Made by a program: the position numbers and the translations under genes. DNA of 64,000 nt from PGYT01 sp963675055 (GTDB taxonomy: Bacteria > Bacteroidota > Ignavibacteria > Ignavibacteriales > Melioribacteraceae): positions 992,001 to 1,056,000 of the forward strand of contig CAXXJE010000002.1 of NCBI GenBank assembly GCA_963675055.2, given 5' to 3'. Positions 1 to 7,999 of the stretch are shown piece after piece (the stretch's first letter is position 1; every line of letters begins with the position of its first letter). Under the pieces are notes generated by a model. That model was not told where the DNA came from, ran no database searches, and saw only the letters and a program-made list of their open reading frames with translations.

Positions 1-396
1 GGTTTCAAGACTTAACGGGAAGTGTTTGCCGAATATTCTATCGTTCGCTCCTAAGAAGTCTTTTATAAATTCGTTAAGAGTTTGTTCGTCCTTCAGGCAT
101 TCTTCGAAATCAACAAAACCGGGATTTATTTTTACTTTACTTAACTCGTCCGAAAGTTTGTCAATAAAGAGCTTCCAGTTAATTCCCTGGAATCCGTCAA
201 CAACAAGCACTCGCAAACCGTCATTTACTTTGGCGGATATTTTTTTTGACAGTTCATTATAACCTTTATCAATTACACCGCTGTCAAGTTTGAAAGCCGG
301 ATACTTTTCATATAAACCCTTCTCATATTTTACCGCGTCCTCAGGCAGCGGTGCTCTAAACGCGTTGGTTATATCTCTTTCGTTTTCCGAAACCAT
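1..396 (-). CDS. Probable class I mannose-6-phosphate isomerase-like protein, N-terminal part (cut by window edge)
   Basis: The frame is open from an ATG at 396 to the window edge, giving the first 132 residues. The stretch YEKYPAF...VLVVDGFQGINW...NDRIFGKHFP resembles the N-terminal domain of the long Bacteroidota class I mannose-6-phosphate isomerases (YDKFP..., VVVE.YQGV, DDRIFG), which precedes the metal-binding cupin part. That part lies outside the window, so the function is inferred from partial similarity recalled from memory. It would convert mannose-6-phosphate to fructose-6-phosphate in the cytoplasm. It starts 19 bp after the ROK kinase stop and is the most distal visible gene of the mannoside locus, which fits the call. 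An unrelated P-loop-like protein cannot be excluded. Confidence 0.5.
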   Translation of the reverse strand, partial: MVSENERDITNAFRAPLPEDAVKYEKGLYEKYPAFKLDSGVIDKGYNELSKKISAKVNDGLRVLVVDGFQGINWKLFIDKLSDELSKVKINPGFVDFEECLKDEQTLNEFIKDFLGANDRIFGKHFPLSLET

Positions 397-415
397 TTAA
401 TAACTCCGTATCTAT

Positions 416-1318
416 TCAATTATCTCTTAAAAATGCCGCACCTATTGATGCTGCTCTGTTTCCAAGTTTTGAAGTCAGCAATTTTACTTTTCCTTTTGGA
501 AAAGTCCATGCTCTTTGATCAACTATTTTTTGTACGAATGGTATAATCTTATCGCGGCTGTTCATAACTCCGCCTCCGAGAATAACGGCTTCCGGTCCGT
601 AAGCGTGTATCGTGTTCACAACTCCCAATGCAAGGTTATCGTGGAATTCCTTAAGCGTTTCGTTATACTTCACGTTTTCAATTGCATCTTTAAAAAACTC
701 TTTAAGGATATCATTTTTAGATCTCAGTTCGGGATGCTTCTCACTTATGATTTTAATAAGAGCAGTTGCCGAACAGTATAATTCAAGACAGCCCTTGTTC
801 CCGCAGGCGCACTCGGGACCGTTCCTGTCAATGCTTATATGTCCTCCGAGAACTCCGCTTAACGGGTCATTAGAAAAATAAAGTTCATTGTTGATTACCG
901 CGGCGCAGCCGAGGCCGGTTCCCAAAGTCATTACGACTATTGAACTATAATCCTTTCCCGCTCCGAACCGGTATTCTCCGTACGCATAAGCACGTGCGTC
1001 GTTTTCCACAGTAAAAGGAACTCCGAATTCCGCTTCAAGAAGTTTTTTGAGATTAGTATCCGCGAAAATATTTGCTGCACCGATATCATTAATTAGTTCA
1101 CCAGTTTGACGATTAACCAATCCCTTAATTGCCAGCCCGGCATGAGTTATATCGTGATTTTCAAAGTACTTCTCAAGCACCTTGAACAATCCCTTATCGA
1201 ATCCGTGTTTTTCAGTGGCTCTCTTTAATGAAATCTCGCCGAATGCTATTTCATCAGCGGTCTCACTAAACACGCCCATCTTCAAATTCGTACCTCCGAA
1301 ATCTAGTCCGAGTCTCAT
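416..1318 (-). CDS. ROK-family sugar kinase
   Basis: This 300-residue cytoplasmic protein has the ROK architecture. The phosphate-binding motif LDFGGTN lies at residues 4-10, a second nucleotide motif TLGTGLG near 130, and the zinc-binding ROK signature CACGNKGCLE near 170. A C-terminal LGGGV loop follows. ROK kinases phosphorylate free hexoses or amino sugars with ATP. Beside an alpha-mannosidase-like gene and a probable mannose-6-phosphate isomerase, mannose or glucose is the likeliest substrate, but specificity cannot be read from sequence. Length is normal for the family. Only 3 bp separate it from the upstream esterase stop, so it is surely co-transcribed. Confidence 0.9.
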   Translation of the reverse strand: MRLGLDFGGTNLKMGVFSETADEIAFGEISLKRATEKHGFDKGLFKVLEKYFENHDITHAGLAIKGLVNRQTGELINDIGAANIFADTNLKKLLEAEFGVPFTVENDARAYAYGEYRFGAGKDYSSIVVMTLGTGLGCAAVINNELYFSNDPLSGVLGGHISIDRNGPECACGNKGCLELYCSATALIKIISEKHPELRSKNDILKEFFKDAIENVKYNETLKEFHDNLALGVVNTIHAYGPEAVILGGGVMNSRDKIIPFVQKIVDQRAWTFPKGKVKLLTSKLGNRAASIGAAFLRDN

Positions 1319-1321
1319 CAG

Positions 1322-2584
1322 CTATTTTCCGTAAAAATAAATTAGTGCGTCAATCAAATGTCTTCTCCAGTTTCCCCAGGTATGACCTTCCGGATATTCT
1401 CTGTAAACAAAGTCATAACCTTTTTCAGTAAGTGCAGTTTTCAAATCGCGGTTGCCCTGTGTAAAATTCAATTCATCTGCCGGCAACAGATTTGCACCAA
1501 CGATTGTTTCGTAAGTACCGACATCTACATATGCTTTAATATCTTTTACATCATTATCCCTTACAAGCTTTATCATTTCATTCTTCCTGAATGAATGATA
1601 CCCGGACTGGCTGTAAGCTTTGCCGAATACTTCAGGACGGGAGAAACTGACAAAGAATGATATTAGTCCGCCGTATGAAGCTCCTGCGATTATTCTGTCT
1701 TCAGCATCCTGTTTGGTAGAATAGTGAGTATCAATGAACGGAATGAGTTCATCAGCAAGGAACTTCACATAGTCGTCGTTCATCCCGTATTCCGTCATGC
1801 GGTTCGGGAATTTCGGTTCGAACCTGTTCGGAGGTGTTACGAACACTGCGACTACCGGATCAATTTTATCTTCATTTATCATCCTGTCAAGTACATATGG
1901 TGTTGCGGCGAATTCAACGTAATCGTATCCATCGTTCAGATATATTACGGGATACTTTATATCCTCAGTGTATCCGGGAGGAAGATAAACATGTACGTCG
2001 TGATCGTAGTTTAAAAACTTCGAGGGTATATTGTGATGTATGAGATCTTTGCCGTCACCTTTTTCACCGTGTATATATTCGTTGAAGTATTCATGCCGTT
2101 CATATTCGGGCATTGCCAGTTCGGATATCGGGCCGAATCCGTTTAACACAAGGTATTGATTGAGTGAATCAATTGACGGGAAGCTGTTCTTACCGTATGT
2201 AAGCCAATATTCGATGCGAGCGTTTTTCTCATAGATATCCTTCAAATAATATAGGTCGGTTTTTCCGACTCTTGTCATAAGCTTTGGTTCCGCCCAGGAA
2301 GTCATATCGCCGATAACACCGGCGCTGTCCTGTTTCCCATAGTAAAAGAATACTACCGTGGAATCGTCTTCCAGTAAAGGAAAATTACCTTTGTGCATTT
2401 CAACAAAATCTTTTGCATAATTATCCTTTGCCTCATCCGATTCAAGTTTGTCGAATGCAGCAAGAAAATCCTGAAGATTAAATTCTGAAGTGTTTTCAGT
2501 TGGCATAATCAGTTCTCCGGACGCTGAACTCTGTATTAACAGAACTATTGCGAATATACATTTAATAAAATTTTTGATTTTCAT
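1322..2584 (-). CDS. Secreted esterase-D/enterochelin-esterase-like alpha/beta hydrolase
   Basis: This 420-residue protein starts with a Sec signal peptide (hydrophobic residues 8-20, then SASGE). Residues about 75-130 look like the Ig-like N-domain often found before these esterases. The catalytic domain starts near 195 (VHVYLPPGY). The nucleophile elbow is GASYGG at 301-306 with Ser303, and the probable catalytic His is in GHTWGNWR near 401. The family includes Fes/IroE and carbohydrate esterases. In this glycan locus a role in removing acyl groups from an oligosaccharide is an inference. The start has a strong Shine-Dalgarno (GGGAGGAGG). It lies 10 bp after the propeller gene and 3 bp before the ROK kinase. 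Confidence 0.8.
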   Translation of the reverse strand: MKIKNFIKCIFAIVLLIQSSASGELIMPTENTSEFNLQDFLAAFDKLESDEAKDNYAKDFVEMHKGNFPLLEDDSTVVFFYYGKQDSAGVIGDMTSWAEPKLMTRVGKTDLYYLKDIYEKNARIEYWLTYGKNSFPSIDSLNQYLVLNGFGPISELAMPEYERHEYFNEYIHGEKGDGKDLIHHNIPSKFLNYDHDVHVYLPPGYTEDIKYPVIYLNDGYDYVEFAATPYVLDRMINEDKIDPVVAVFVTPPNRFEPKFPNRMTEYGMNDDYVKFLADELIPFIDTHYSTKQDAEDRIIAGASYGGLISFFVSFSRPEVFGKAYSQSGYHSFRKNEMIKLVRDNDVKDIKAYVDVGTYETIVGANLLPADELNFTQGNRDLKTALTEKGYDFVYREYPEGHTWGNWRRHLIDALIYFYGK

Positions 2585-2594
2585 TCCTCCTCCC

Positions 2595-3659
2595 TTACTC
2601 CAGCTCGATTTCTATTAAGTGCGGATAGTATTCTTCGAACTCGATGTAGGTTGCGTAAATAATTTTACCGTTCTCCCTTGACAGGAACGGATGTTCTTTT
2701 CCCGCGTATGTGAGTACCGGGTACGGCAGCTCTTTTTCTCGCTCAGTACATACCTGAAACAACTCAACCGGTTCGGACCATGGTCCCCACGGTGTGTCGG
2801 ATGTCCGCGCGACTATCTTTCCTGTTAAATCCAATGAGTGAACGGCAAGATACTTGTTTAAATAATTATTGAACGATACGGATAATTCATTCGGCATGCC
2901 CGAAAAAATTACTGCGGCTTCCCGAATATCATAAGACCACTTATCCGAACCCGTAAAATACATATAAGCATTTAAGTCTTCGATTTTATGCTGCTCTACT
3001 CTTGCCAGGTAACAGTTCTGAACACCTGCGCTATCCTGAACTACACCGTATAAGTATAGATATGAATCCTCCTTAAATGCTGCTGCAGCGAAATGAGGTT
3101 GATCCTTTGTCCAAAGGTTATCGGAGCCGTTGTTGTAAACTCTATTAAACTCCCAGTTGTCCGTATCGCCAACGGCAATACCGGAACCGATTATATCAAA
3201 GTTAACCGGAAAGATTCCCTCATCCTTTGTTATAACCTTTACAAAAAAGAGATAAAGCTTGTTGCCTGTTTCAACACCGTGTAAGCACCAGATTCTAATC
3301 CAGTCGGGATCTTCATCTTCCAGCAGAGGAATCAGTTGTTTTATTGCACCGGAATTATCAAGCACATAATTAAAATTCACGATTCCATTACTCACATCTT
3401 TGTCAGTAATAATTAAACCGGTGTTGTTAATCATCTTTTCCGTACCGCCTAATCCGCTCATATCGCGGTGTCCGACAGGTTGACCGCCGGGATACCACAA
3501 GCTTTCCCCCGGTATTCTTTTCCCGATAATTGTATCGCCGAAATAGAACAATAATCCTTTGTTTGTTTCTATCGAATAGGCCCCGTCCTGCCCGACCATC
3601 CTGTGAGGATTCTCCGTAAACTGTGAGCCAAGATCCCTTGTTTTTTTTACTTTCAACAT
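2595..3659 (-). CDS. Cytoplasmic beta-propeller protein, DUF4185/DUF5005-like, glycosidase-like fold
   Basis: This 354-residue protein has no signal peptide. The early segment GQDGAYSI...LFYFGDT, followed by repeated short strand blocks (LYLFFVKV, YLYLYGVV, PWGPWSEPVELF), matches the pattern of five-bladed propeller families related to GH43/GH117, such as DUF4185 and DUF5005. The 641-residue lipoprotein at 7996-9921 contains a related propeller (GADGIYSI...LLLFSDT), so the locus holds an exported and an apparently cytoplasmic version. Substrate and catalysis are unknown. It lies 80 bp downstream of the lipoprotein at 3740-4579, with a strong hairpin in the gap, and 10 bp upstream of the esterase. 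Confidence 0.55.
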   Translation of the reverse strand: MLKVKKTRDLGSQFTENPHRMVGQDGAYSIETNKGLLFYFGDTIIGKRIPGESLWYPGGQPVGHRDMSGLGGTEKMINNTGLIITDKDVSNGIVNFNYVLDNSGAIKQLIPLLEDEDPDWIRIWCLHGVETGNKLYLFFVKVITKDEGIFPVNFDIIGSGIAVGDTDNWEFNRVYNNGSDNLWTKDQPHFAAAAFKEDSYLYLYGVVQDSAGVQNCYLARVEQHKIEDLNAYMYFTGSDKWSYDIREAAVIFSGMPNELSVSFNNYLNKYLAVHSLDLTGKIVARTSDTPWGPWSEPVELFQVCTEREKELPYPVLTYAGKEHPFLSRENGKIIYATYIEFEEYYPHLIEIELE

Positions 3660-3678
3660 ATTTCGTACACATATTTGT

Positions 3679-3711
3679 CGGGCTGTTCCACAGAAATTTA
3701 CGAACAGCCCG
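3679..3711 (-). terminator. Intercistronic hairpin in the mannoside locus
   Basis: A perfect 10-bp inverted repeat (CGGGCTGTTC / GAACAGCCCG) with a 13-nt loop lies in the 80-bp gap between the lipoprotein and the propeller gene. No long T-run follows on the minus strand, so it may be a partial terminator or an mRNA-stabilising hairpin. Confidence 0.5.
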
Positions 3712-3739
3712 TGATTAGAAATTCAGTTTATTAACCAAC

Positions 3740-4579
3740 TTATTTCATTAATAACATCTTGCGGGCCTGAACAAAAGATCCTGTTTCAAGCTTATAAATA
3801 TAGGTTCCGCTGCTTAAGCTGGAAGCATCAAATTCAAAAGTATTAATGCCCGCCGGCAACACTTGATTTACAAGGACAGCAACTTCTTTACCGAGAACAC
3901 TATAGACACTTAATCTTGCGTGTTCCTTTTTCAACAGAGTAAATGAAATACTTGTCGCCGGGTTAAAGGGATTAGGATAGTTTTGGTCGAGGTAGTATTC
4001 GCTTACTATCGGATCATCTGCTACATCGGTAGCACCGACAGTTACCATGTGGTTCATAGAAGTATCCGCCCAGGCGTTGTCACTGTCAATATCCGCGGTA
4101 TTCAAACCGTCGAGCAGGTCTGCCGCATTTTTTGTAACCATATAACCTATTGCGAATTCTCCTGTGGTTGAACCTACATTAAAGTTGACGGTTGCCTCAT
4201 GGGTAGCATTTGCATCATTAGCATAAGCTGCATCACTTAATAAGCGAATCCATTTCATTCCACTCGGCGGCGCGAGAAGACTGTCCAGGTTCCCGTATAC
4301 CGGTGTTTCGTTCGGATCGAGCACAAAGCTTCCTACGCCAGCATCAGAATCATATGTGCCGGATTCGAAGGTCCAGTCTTCCGGAACCAATACAGCAACA
4401 GCACCTTCGTGAGGATTTGTATCTGCCGTGATATCGGTAACCGTTATCACCGAAGTGAATGTTCCGTTCGGTGATACTGAAGTTGTCTGATCAACTTCAG
4501 TTATCAGGCATCCGCTGAGTATAATAGACAGTGCTGAAAATATCAGCAGTGCCTTAACTACAGTAAATGTGTTTTTCAT
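3740..4579 (-). CDS. Lipoprotein with T9SS type A sorting domain; small exported module protein
   Basis: This 279-residue protein has a lipoprotein signal (hydrophobic residues 9-20, lipobox LSGC with Cys24). Residues about 30-160 form an exported module that is also found in the 641-residue lipoprotein at 7996-9921. Shared features are N.H.G...VL.P.DW....GTY, then G.KW..L.S..AY, then the Y/F-M/L-V-(T/S)K segment. The tail (DQNYPNPFNP near 200, then VLGKEV, LSSGTYIYKL, KMLLMK) is a standard T9SS type A sorting domain. It is likely a surface glycan-binding or accessory protein, by context only. The start has a good Shine-Dalgarno (GGAGC). A lipobox and a T9SS tail in one protein is unusual. 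Confidence 0.75.
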   Translation of the reverse strand: MKNTFTVVKALLIFSALSIILSGCLITEVDQTTSVSPNGTFTSVITVTDITADTNPHEGAVAVLVPEDWTFESGTYDSDAGVGSFVLDPNETPVYGNLDSLLAPPSGMKWIRLLSDAAYANDANATHEATVNFNVGSTTGEFAIGYMVTKNAADLLDGLNTADIDSDNAWADTSMNHMVTVGATDVADDPIVSEYYLDQNYPNPFNPATSISFTLLKKEHARLSVYSVLGKEVAVLVNQVLPAGINTFEFDASSLSSGTYIYKLETGSFVQARKMLLMK

Positions 4580-4591
4580 GACGTTGCTCCT

Positions 4592-7500
4592 TTAGTTTAA
4601 TTTGTTGGTTGATGGGTTATTCCGAGTTATCTCCAGAAACTTTATTTCGCCCTTTGTAAAATTCAGTTCAAGCTGGTTGCCGTCTCTGCGAATTATTTTT
4701 CCCAGCGGCTCTCCCCAGATGTTAACGAGAGAAAAACTTTTACCTCCGAAAAAAATCGAACTGATCATAGTTGATTGAAACTCTTTGCCGTTGTTTTGAA
4801 GGATTAAAATTATCTTGTCATCCTGCGGCTTTATTGACTTCAATACAATGTGAGGATTTGTTATGTCTATGTATTTTCCTATTGGATCTTCATCGCCGAA
4901 CCAGGTTTCACGAACCAGTGAAGGCGAAGATGCAGAACTGCCGAATCTTATTGCTTCCTGTTTACCCGATGTTGAGTTAGAGGTCGTAAGAGAGAAATTA
5001 AATGTTAGAACCTCATCGTTTTTTTCGTTTCTGTTCCAGTTCAAAGGGAAATTGTTTGCGAGATTTATCTCAATGAATTTATTATTATTTTTATCGGAAT
5101 CGATGTTTACAACTCTTGCATCGGGTGAGGCAATTACAACCTGATAATCACTATTTGCTATTCTTATATAATCTCTAATTGAATAAGAATTGTGACCAAT
5201 CCAGCTCTGATGAAGTTCGGAGTTGTACTCACCTCCCAGAAGATCCAGGTGTATACCGGAACTGTCCTGAACAACAGGAAAAGCGAGATTATAATTTTCT
5301 GTAATTTCCGGTTCGGTTAGCTTCTTTAGATCAAATTCGGTTTTTATATCAATTGACTTTATACCACTGTACAATGTTACTTCAAGTAGCGGGAGTAATT
5401 CGTATTTATTTCTTATAGTTATGCGCTGCCAAAGATTGTTTTTCTCAATTTCAGTCAGGCAGCCGCCGCCTGATGGAATTATTAAATTCTGTTCTTGTGA
5501 AAACACATCTTTGAGCAGAGTTAAAAATGGAAATTCCGTTGAACCCGTAATTTCAACATACTGTGTTTTGTCAAGAACTCTTCGGATCTTACCGGATTTA
5601 CTGTCAATTTCAATTTTATAAAATTCGTTCTCGATAGTATCGTTCCCGGTATTCTCTTCAGTATGCGGCTTGCTAGTATTTGTAAATCTGAATTTCTTAT
5701 AACCAATTGCGGGTAAATCCTCAGCCAGGAATGATATGGAGTTGCCGTCATAATAGCTGTTAAGCTGTTCTCCGGTTGAAATATCAATAACAGAGTAATC
5801 GGCGCTTTCAAGAGCTGAAAATTCAACACTGATAATTTCGTCGCGTAAATGCGACAACGGATTAAATACTACCGCTCCGAATCCCGCAAAGCTTTCCATC
5901 GGTTTGGTTAACTGGTAAAGGGATCTCAGTATAAGTTCTTCTGTGTTATAGTAAGCGTTGTCAACATAGTTTTGGCGGTAAGCATCCGTAATATAGTTTT
6001 CGAATTTATTTCCGTATCCGTATTCCATACCACTGCCATGACCGGTGAAATTAAGCGAATTATAAAATGCCGAGTTGAACAAGACGGAGTTGAATTTATA
6101 GTTATCATTGGCTAACCATAATGATCCGCTTAACTTTGAAGCGCTGTTTATATTTCTTTGAGTCCATCTAAGCTTAATGTTTCTTCCGAACTCACCCTGG
6201 TTTAATATATCCCATGTAGATGTGAAGTCATTCTTAATAACGGGTAATTGATCTTTATACTTTGTATAGAATTCCTCCGCGAATTGATCGAGCGTTGATA
6301 TTACAAACCGGGGGTAAGCGTATTCTTCATTCCATTTTAATGCTTTCTGATACTGGTTAACAGCAACACCGGCGTTGTCGGTAAATACACAGTTTAGCAA
6401 AATCATGTCGTAGGGATAATCTTTTTTAATCTTGTTGATCTTCTCCCATGTTCTCGCTTCAACTACTTTACCTCCTCTTGTCAAACCGTATTCTTTACCT
6501 TCCACGTACGACTGGTTGAAATAGTTAATAATCCGGGAAGAATCGCTTCCTTCCCACATATACACTTTCGGCAGGTTTCTCTGAAGCTGGTAATCATTGA
6601 ATATTTCGTTAATACCGTTTGCGATAAAATGAATGCCGGCGGATTCAAATAGTTGAGGGAGAAACCATGATTGACCCGGAACATCATTATATACCACAGC
6701 GTTGTAATTAATTCCATAATCATTCTTTAACTTTGCTGCATATGACAAGCTTTCAATTGCCTCCATCTCGCTTATCCAGCCTGTATATGGATTGGCGTAT
6801 AAAGGGGATATTGCAAAGCGTCCTTTCTGCACTAAACCAATCAGTTCCTGAAAGTCTTTGTCGGATTTTGCATCCCTGAACTGTTCCAGTTGCCAGAGGG
6901 TTTCGATTGTCCACTTAAAGTTTTCGTCTTCTCTCGCAAGATTAATTGCCTGCTCTAAAGTTTGGATGTGCCTTTCTTTAACTATTGGCTGTGGATTTGT
7001 ATAGCCTATGTCTGTATGAGACAGAAGCATTAAATGGAGTTTATATTTAACAGGCGGCTCTACCTGATAACTTTTGTTAATTTCGCTGCCGCCGGACGTT
7101 AGAGTTGCCTTTAGTTCAGTTGATTTCTGAATTACCGGAATATATTCTTCATAAAAGTTATGTCCGAAATTTATATTCTCTAATTTTGAGATTTCATTCC
7201 CTCCGTAGTTCAGAGAGAGATTGGCGGGCGTACTCCGTAAAGCATTTGATACTATATCGACATAAAATTTTTGATGTAACTCCCCGTCAATTTCTTTTTG
7301 GAAGAATGTTGGTGTAACAGAGAAATCATTTTTAATGTTACCCGGGTTAATTAATTCGGTGAGTGAGGAATTGTCCGTCTCCGGTTGAATTCTAAAATAA
7401 AACCCCCATTCAAATGCTATAGGGATAAAGAAACTTACATTGTAATTTTTATGCGTATTAAATACTTTGATTAAAATGTAATTCTCACCCTTTCGCAGTT

Positions 7501-7999
7501 TAACCTTTTTTTCAATTTCGTCGGCAACGGCATTCTTACTTGTGTTATTAGAATACAGTTTTTCTCCATTAACAAATAGTTTAGATAATGAATTACCCCC
7601 GAACAGTAGTTTTACATTTTGTTCTTTCTCTGAGTTTACAATTGCAAAAGCATACGCTGCTTTAGCGTTCCAGATCTTGCCCGGAGATTCATCAAACGTC
7701 CGGCCGAATAATTCGTTTATATCCAGGAAGCTGTTATCACTAATTTGTTTAGGAGTCCAGTTCAGTTCAGAATTAGAAACCAAAAGATTCGCATCATTTG
7801 CTTCAGGTATAATCTCTTTATCTGCCGGGTTACCGAATCCGACTAAGGGTTGTTCAAACGGTCCCGCAAGTGACCAGTATTTTACTGAGCCGTTTTCAGT
7901 TAACGGTATACTTGTACTGTTCCCTCCGGCAAACACAATATTTGTGAGAACACAAAGGGCTATTAAATACTGCAGCGTTATTGATATATATTTATTCAT
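4592..7999 (-). CDS. Exported glycoside hydrolase family 38 (alpha-mannosidase-like)
   Basis: This 1135-residue protein has an N-terminal signal peptide (residues 8-25). The N-terminal part up to about 310 looks like beta-rich accessory domains. The catalytic region starts with the GH38 metal/substrate motif SHTDIGYTNPQP near 325. The nucleophile-type segment NDVPGQSW lies near 436, and conserved MWEGSDSSR follows. The C-terminal half has the usual GH38 beta-domains. GH38 enzymes are zinc-dependent retaining alpha-mannosidases, although some members act on other sugars. It lacks a T9SS tail, so it is probably periplasmic. Its ATG overlaps the stop of the preceding lipoprotein gene as ATGA, showing translational coupling. 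Confidence 0.85.
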   Translation of the reverse strand: MNKYISITLQYLIALCVLTNIVFAGGNSTSIPLTENGSVKYWSLAGPFEQPLVGFGNPADKEIIPEANDANLLVSNSELNWTPKQISDNSFLDINELFGRTFDESPGKIWNAKAAYAFAIVNSEKEQNVKLLFGGNSLSKLFVNGEKLYSNNTSKNAVADEIEKKVKLRKGENYILIKVFNTHKNYNVSFFIPIAFEWGFYFRIQPETDNSSLTELINPGNIKNDFSVTPTFFQKEIDGELHQKFYVDIVSNALRSTPANLSLNYGGNEISKLENINFGHNFYEEYIPVIQKSTELKATLTSGGSEINKSYQVEPPVKYKLHLMLLSHTDIGYTNPQPIVKERHIQTLEQAINLAREDENFKWTIETLWQLEQFRDAKSDKDFQELIGLVQKGRFAISPLYANPYTGWISEMEAIESLSYAAKLKNDYGINYNAVVYNDVPGQSWFLPQLFESAGIHFIANGINEIFNDYQLQRNLPKVYMWEGSDSSRIINYFNQSYVEGKEYGLTRGGKVVEARTWEKINKIKKDYPYDMILLNCVFTDNAGVAVNQYQKALKWNEEYAYPRFVISTLDQFAEEFYTKYKDQLPVIKNDFTSTWDILNQGEFGRNIKLRWTQRNINSASKLSGSLWLANDNYKFNSVLFNSAFYNSLNFTGHGSGMEYGYGNKFENYITDAYRQNYVDNAYYNTEELILRSLYQLTKPMESFAGFGAVVFNPLSHLRDEIISVEFSALESADYSVIDISTGEQLNSYYDGNSISFLAEDLPAIGYKKFRFTNTSKPHTEENTGNDTIENEFYKIEIDSKSGKIRRVLDKTQYVEITGSTEFPFLTLLKDVFSQEQNLIIPSGGGCLTEIEKNNLWQRITIRNKYELLPLLEVTLYSGIKSIDIKTEFDLKKLTEPEITENYNLAFPVVQDSSGIHLDLLGGEYNSELHQSWIGHNSYSIRDYIRIANSDYQVVIASPDARVVNIDSDKNNNKFIEINLANNFPLNWNRNEKNDEVLTFNFSLTTSNSTSGKQEAIRFGSSASSPSLVRETWFGDEDPIGKYIDITNPHIVLKSIKPQDDKIILILQNNGKEFQSTMISSIFFGGKSFSLVNIWGEPLGKIIRRDGNQLELNFTKGEIKFLEITRNNPSTNKLN

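Noticed and set aside
1811..1830. GGTTCGAACC resembling a tRNA T-loop
   Set aside because: It is inside the esterase gene and no cloverleaf can be drawn around it.
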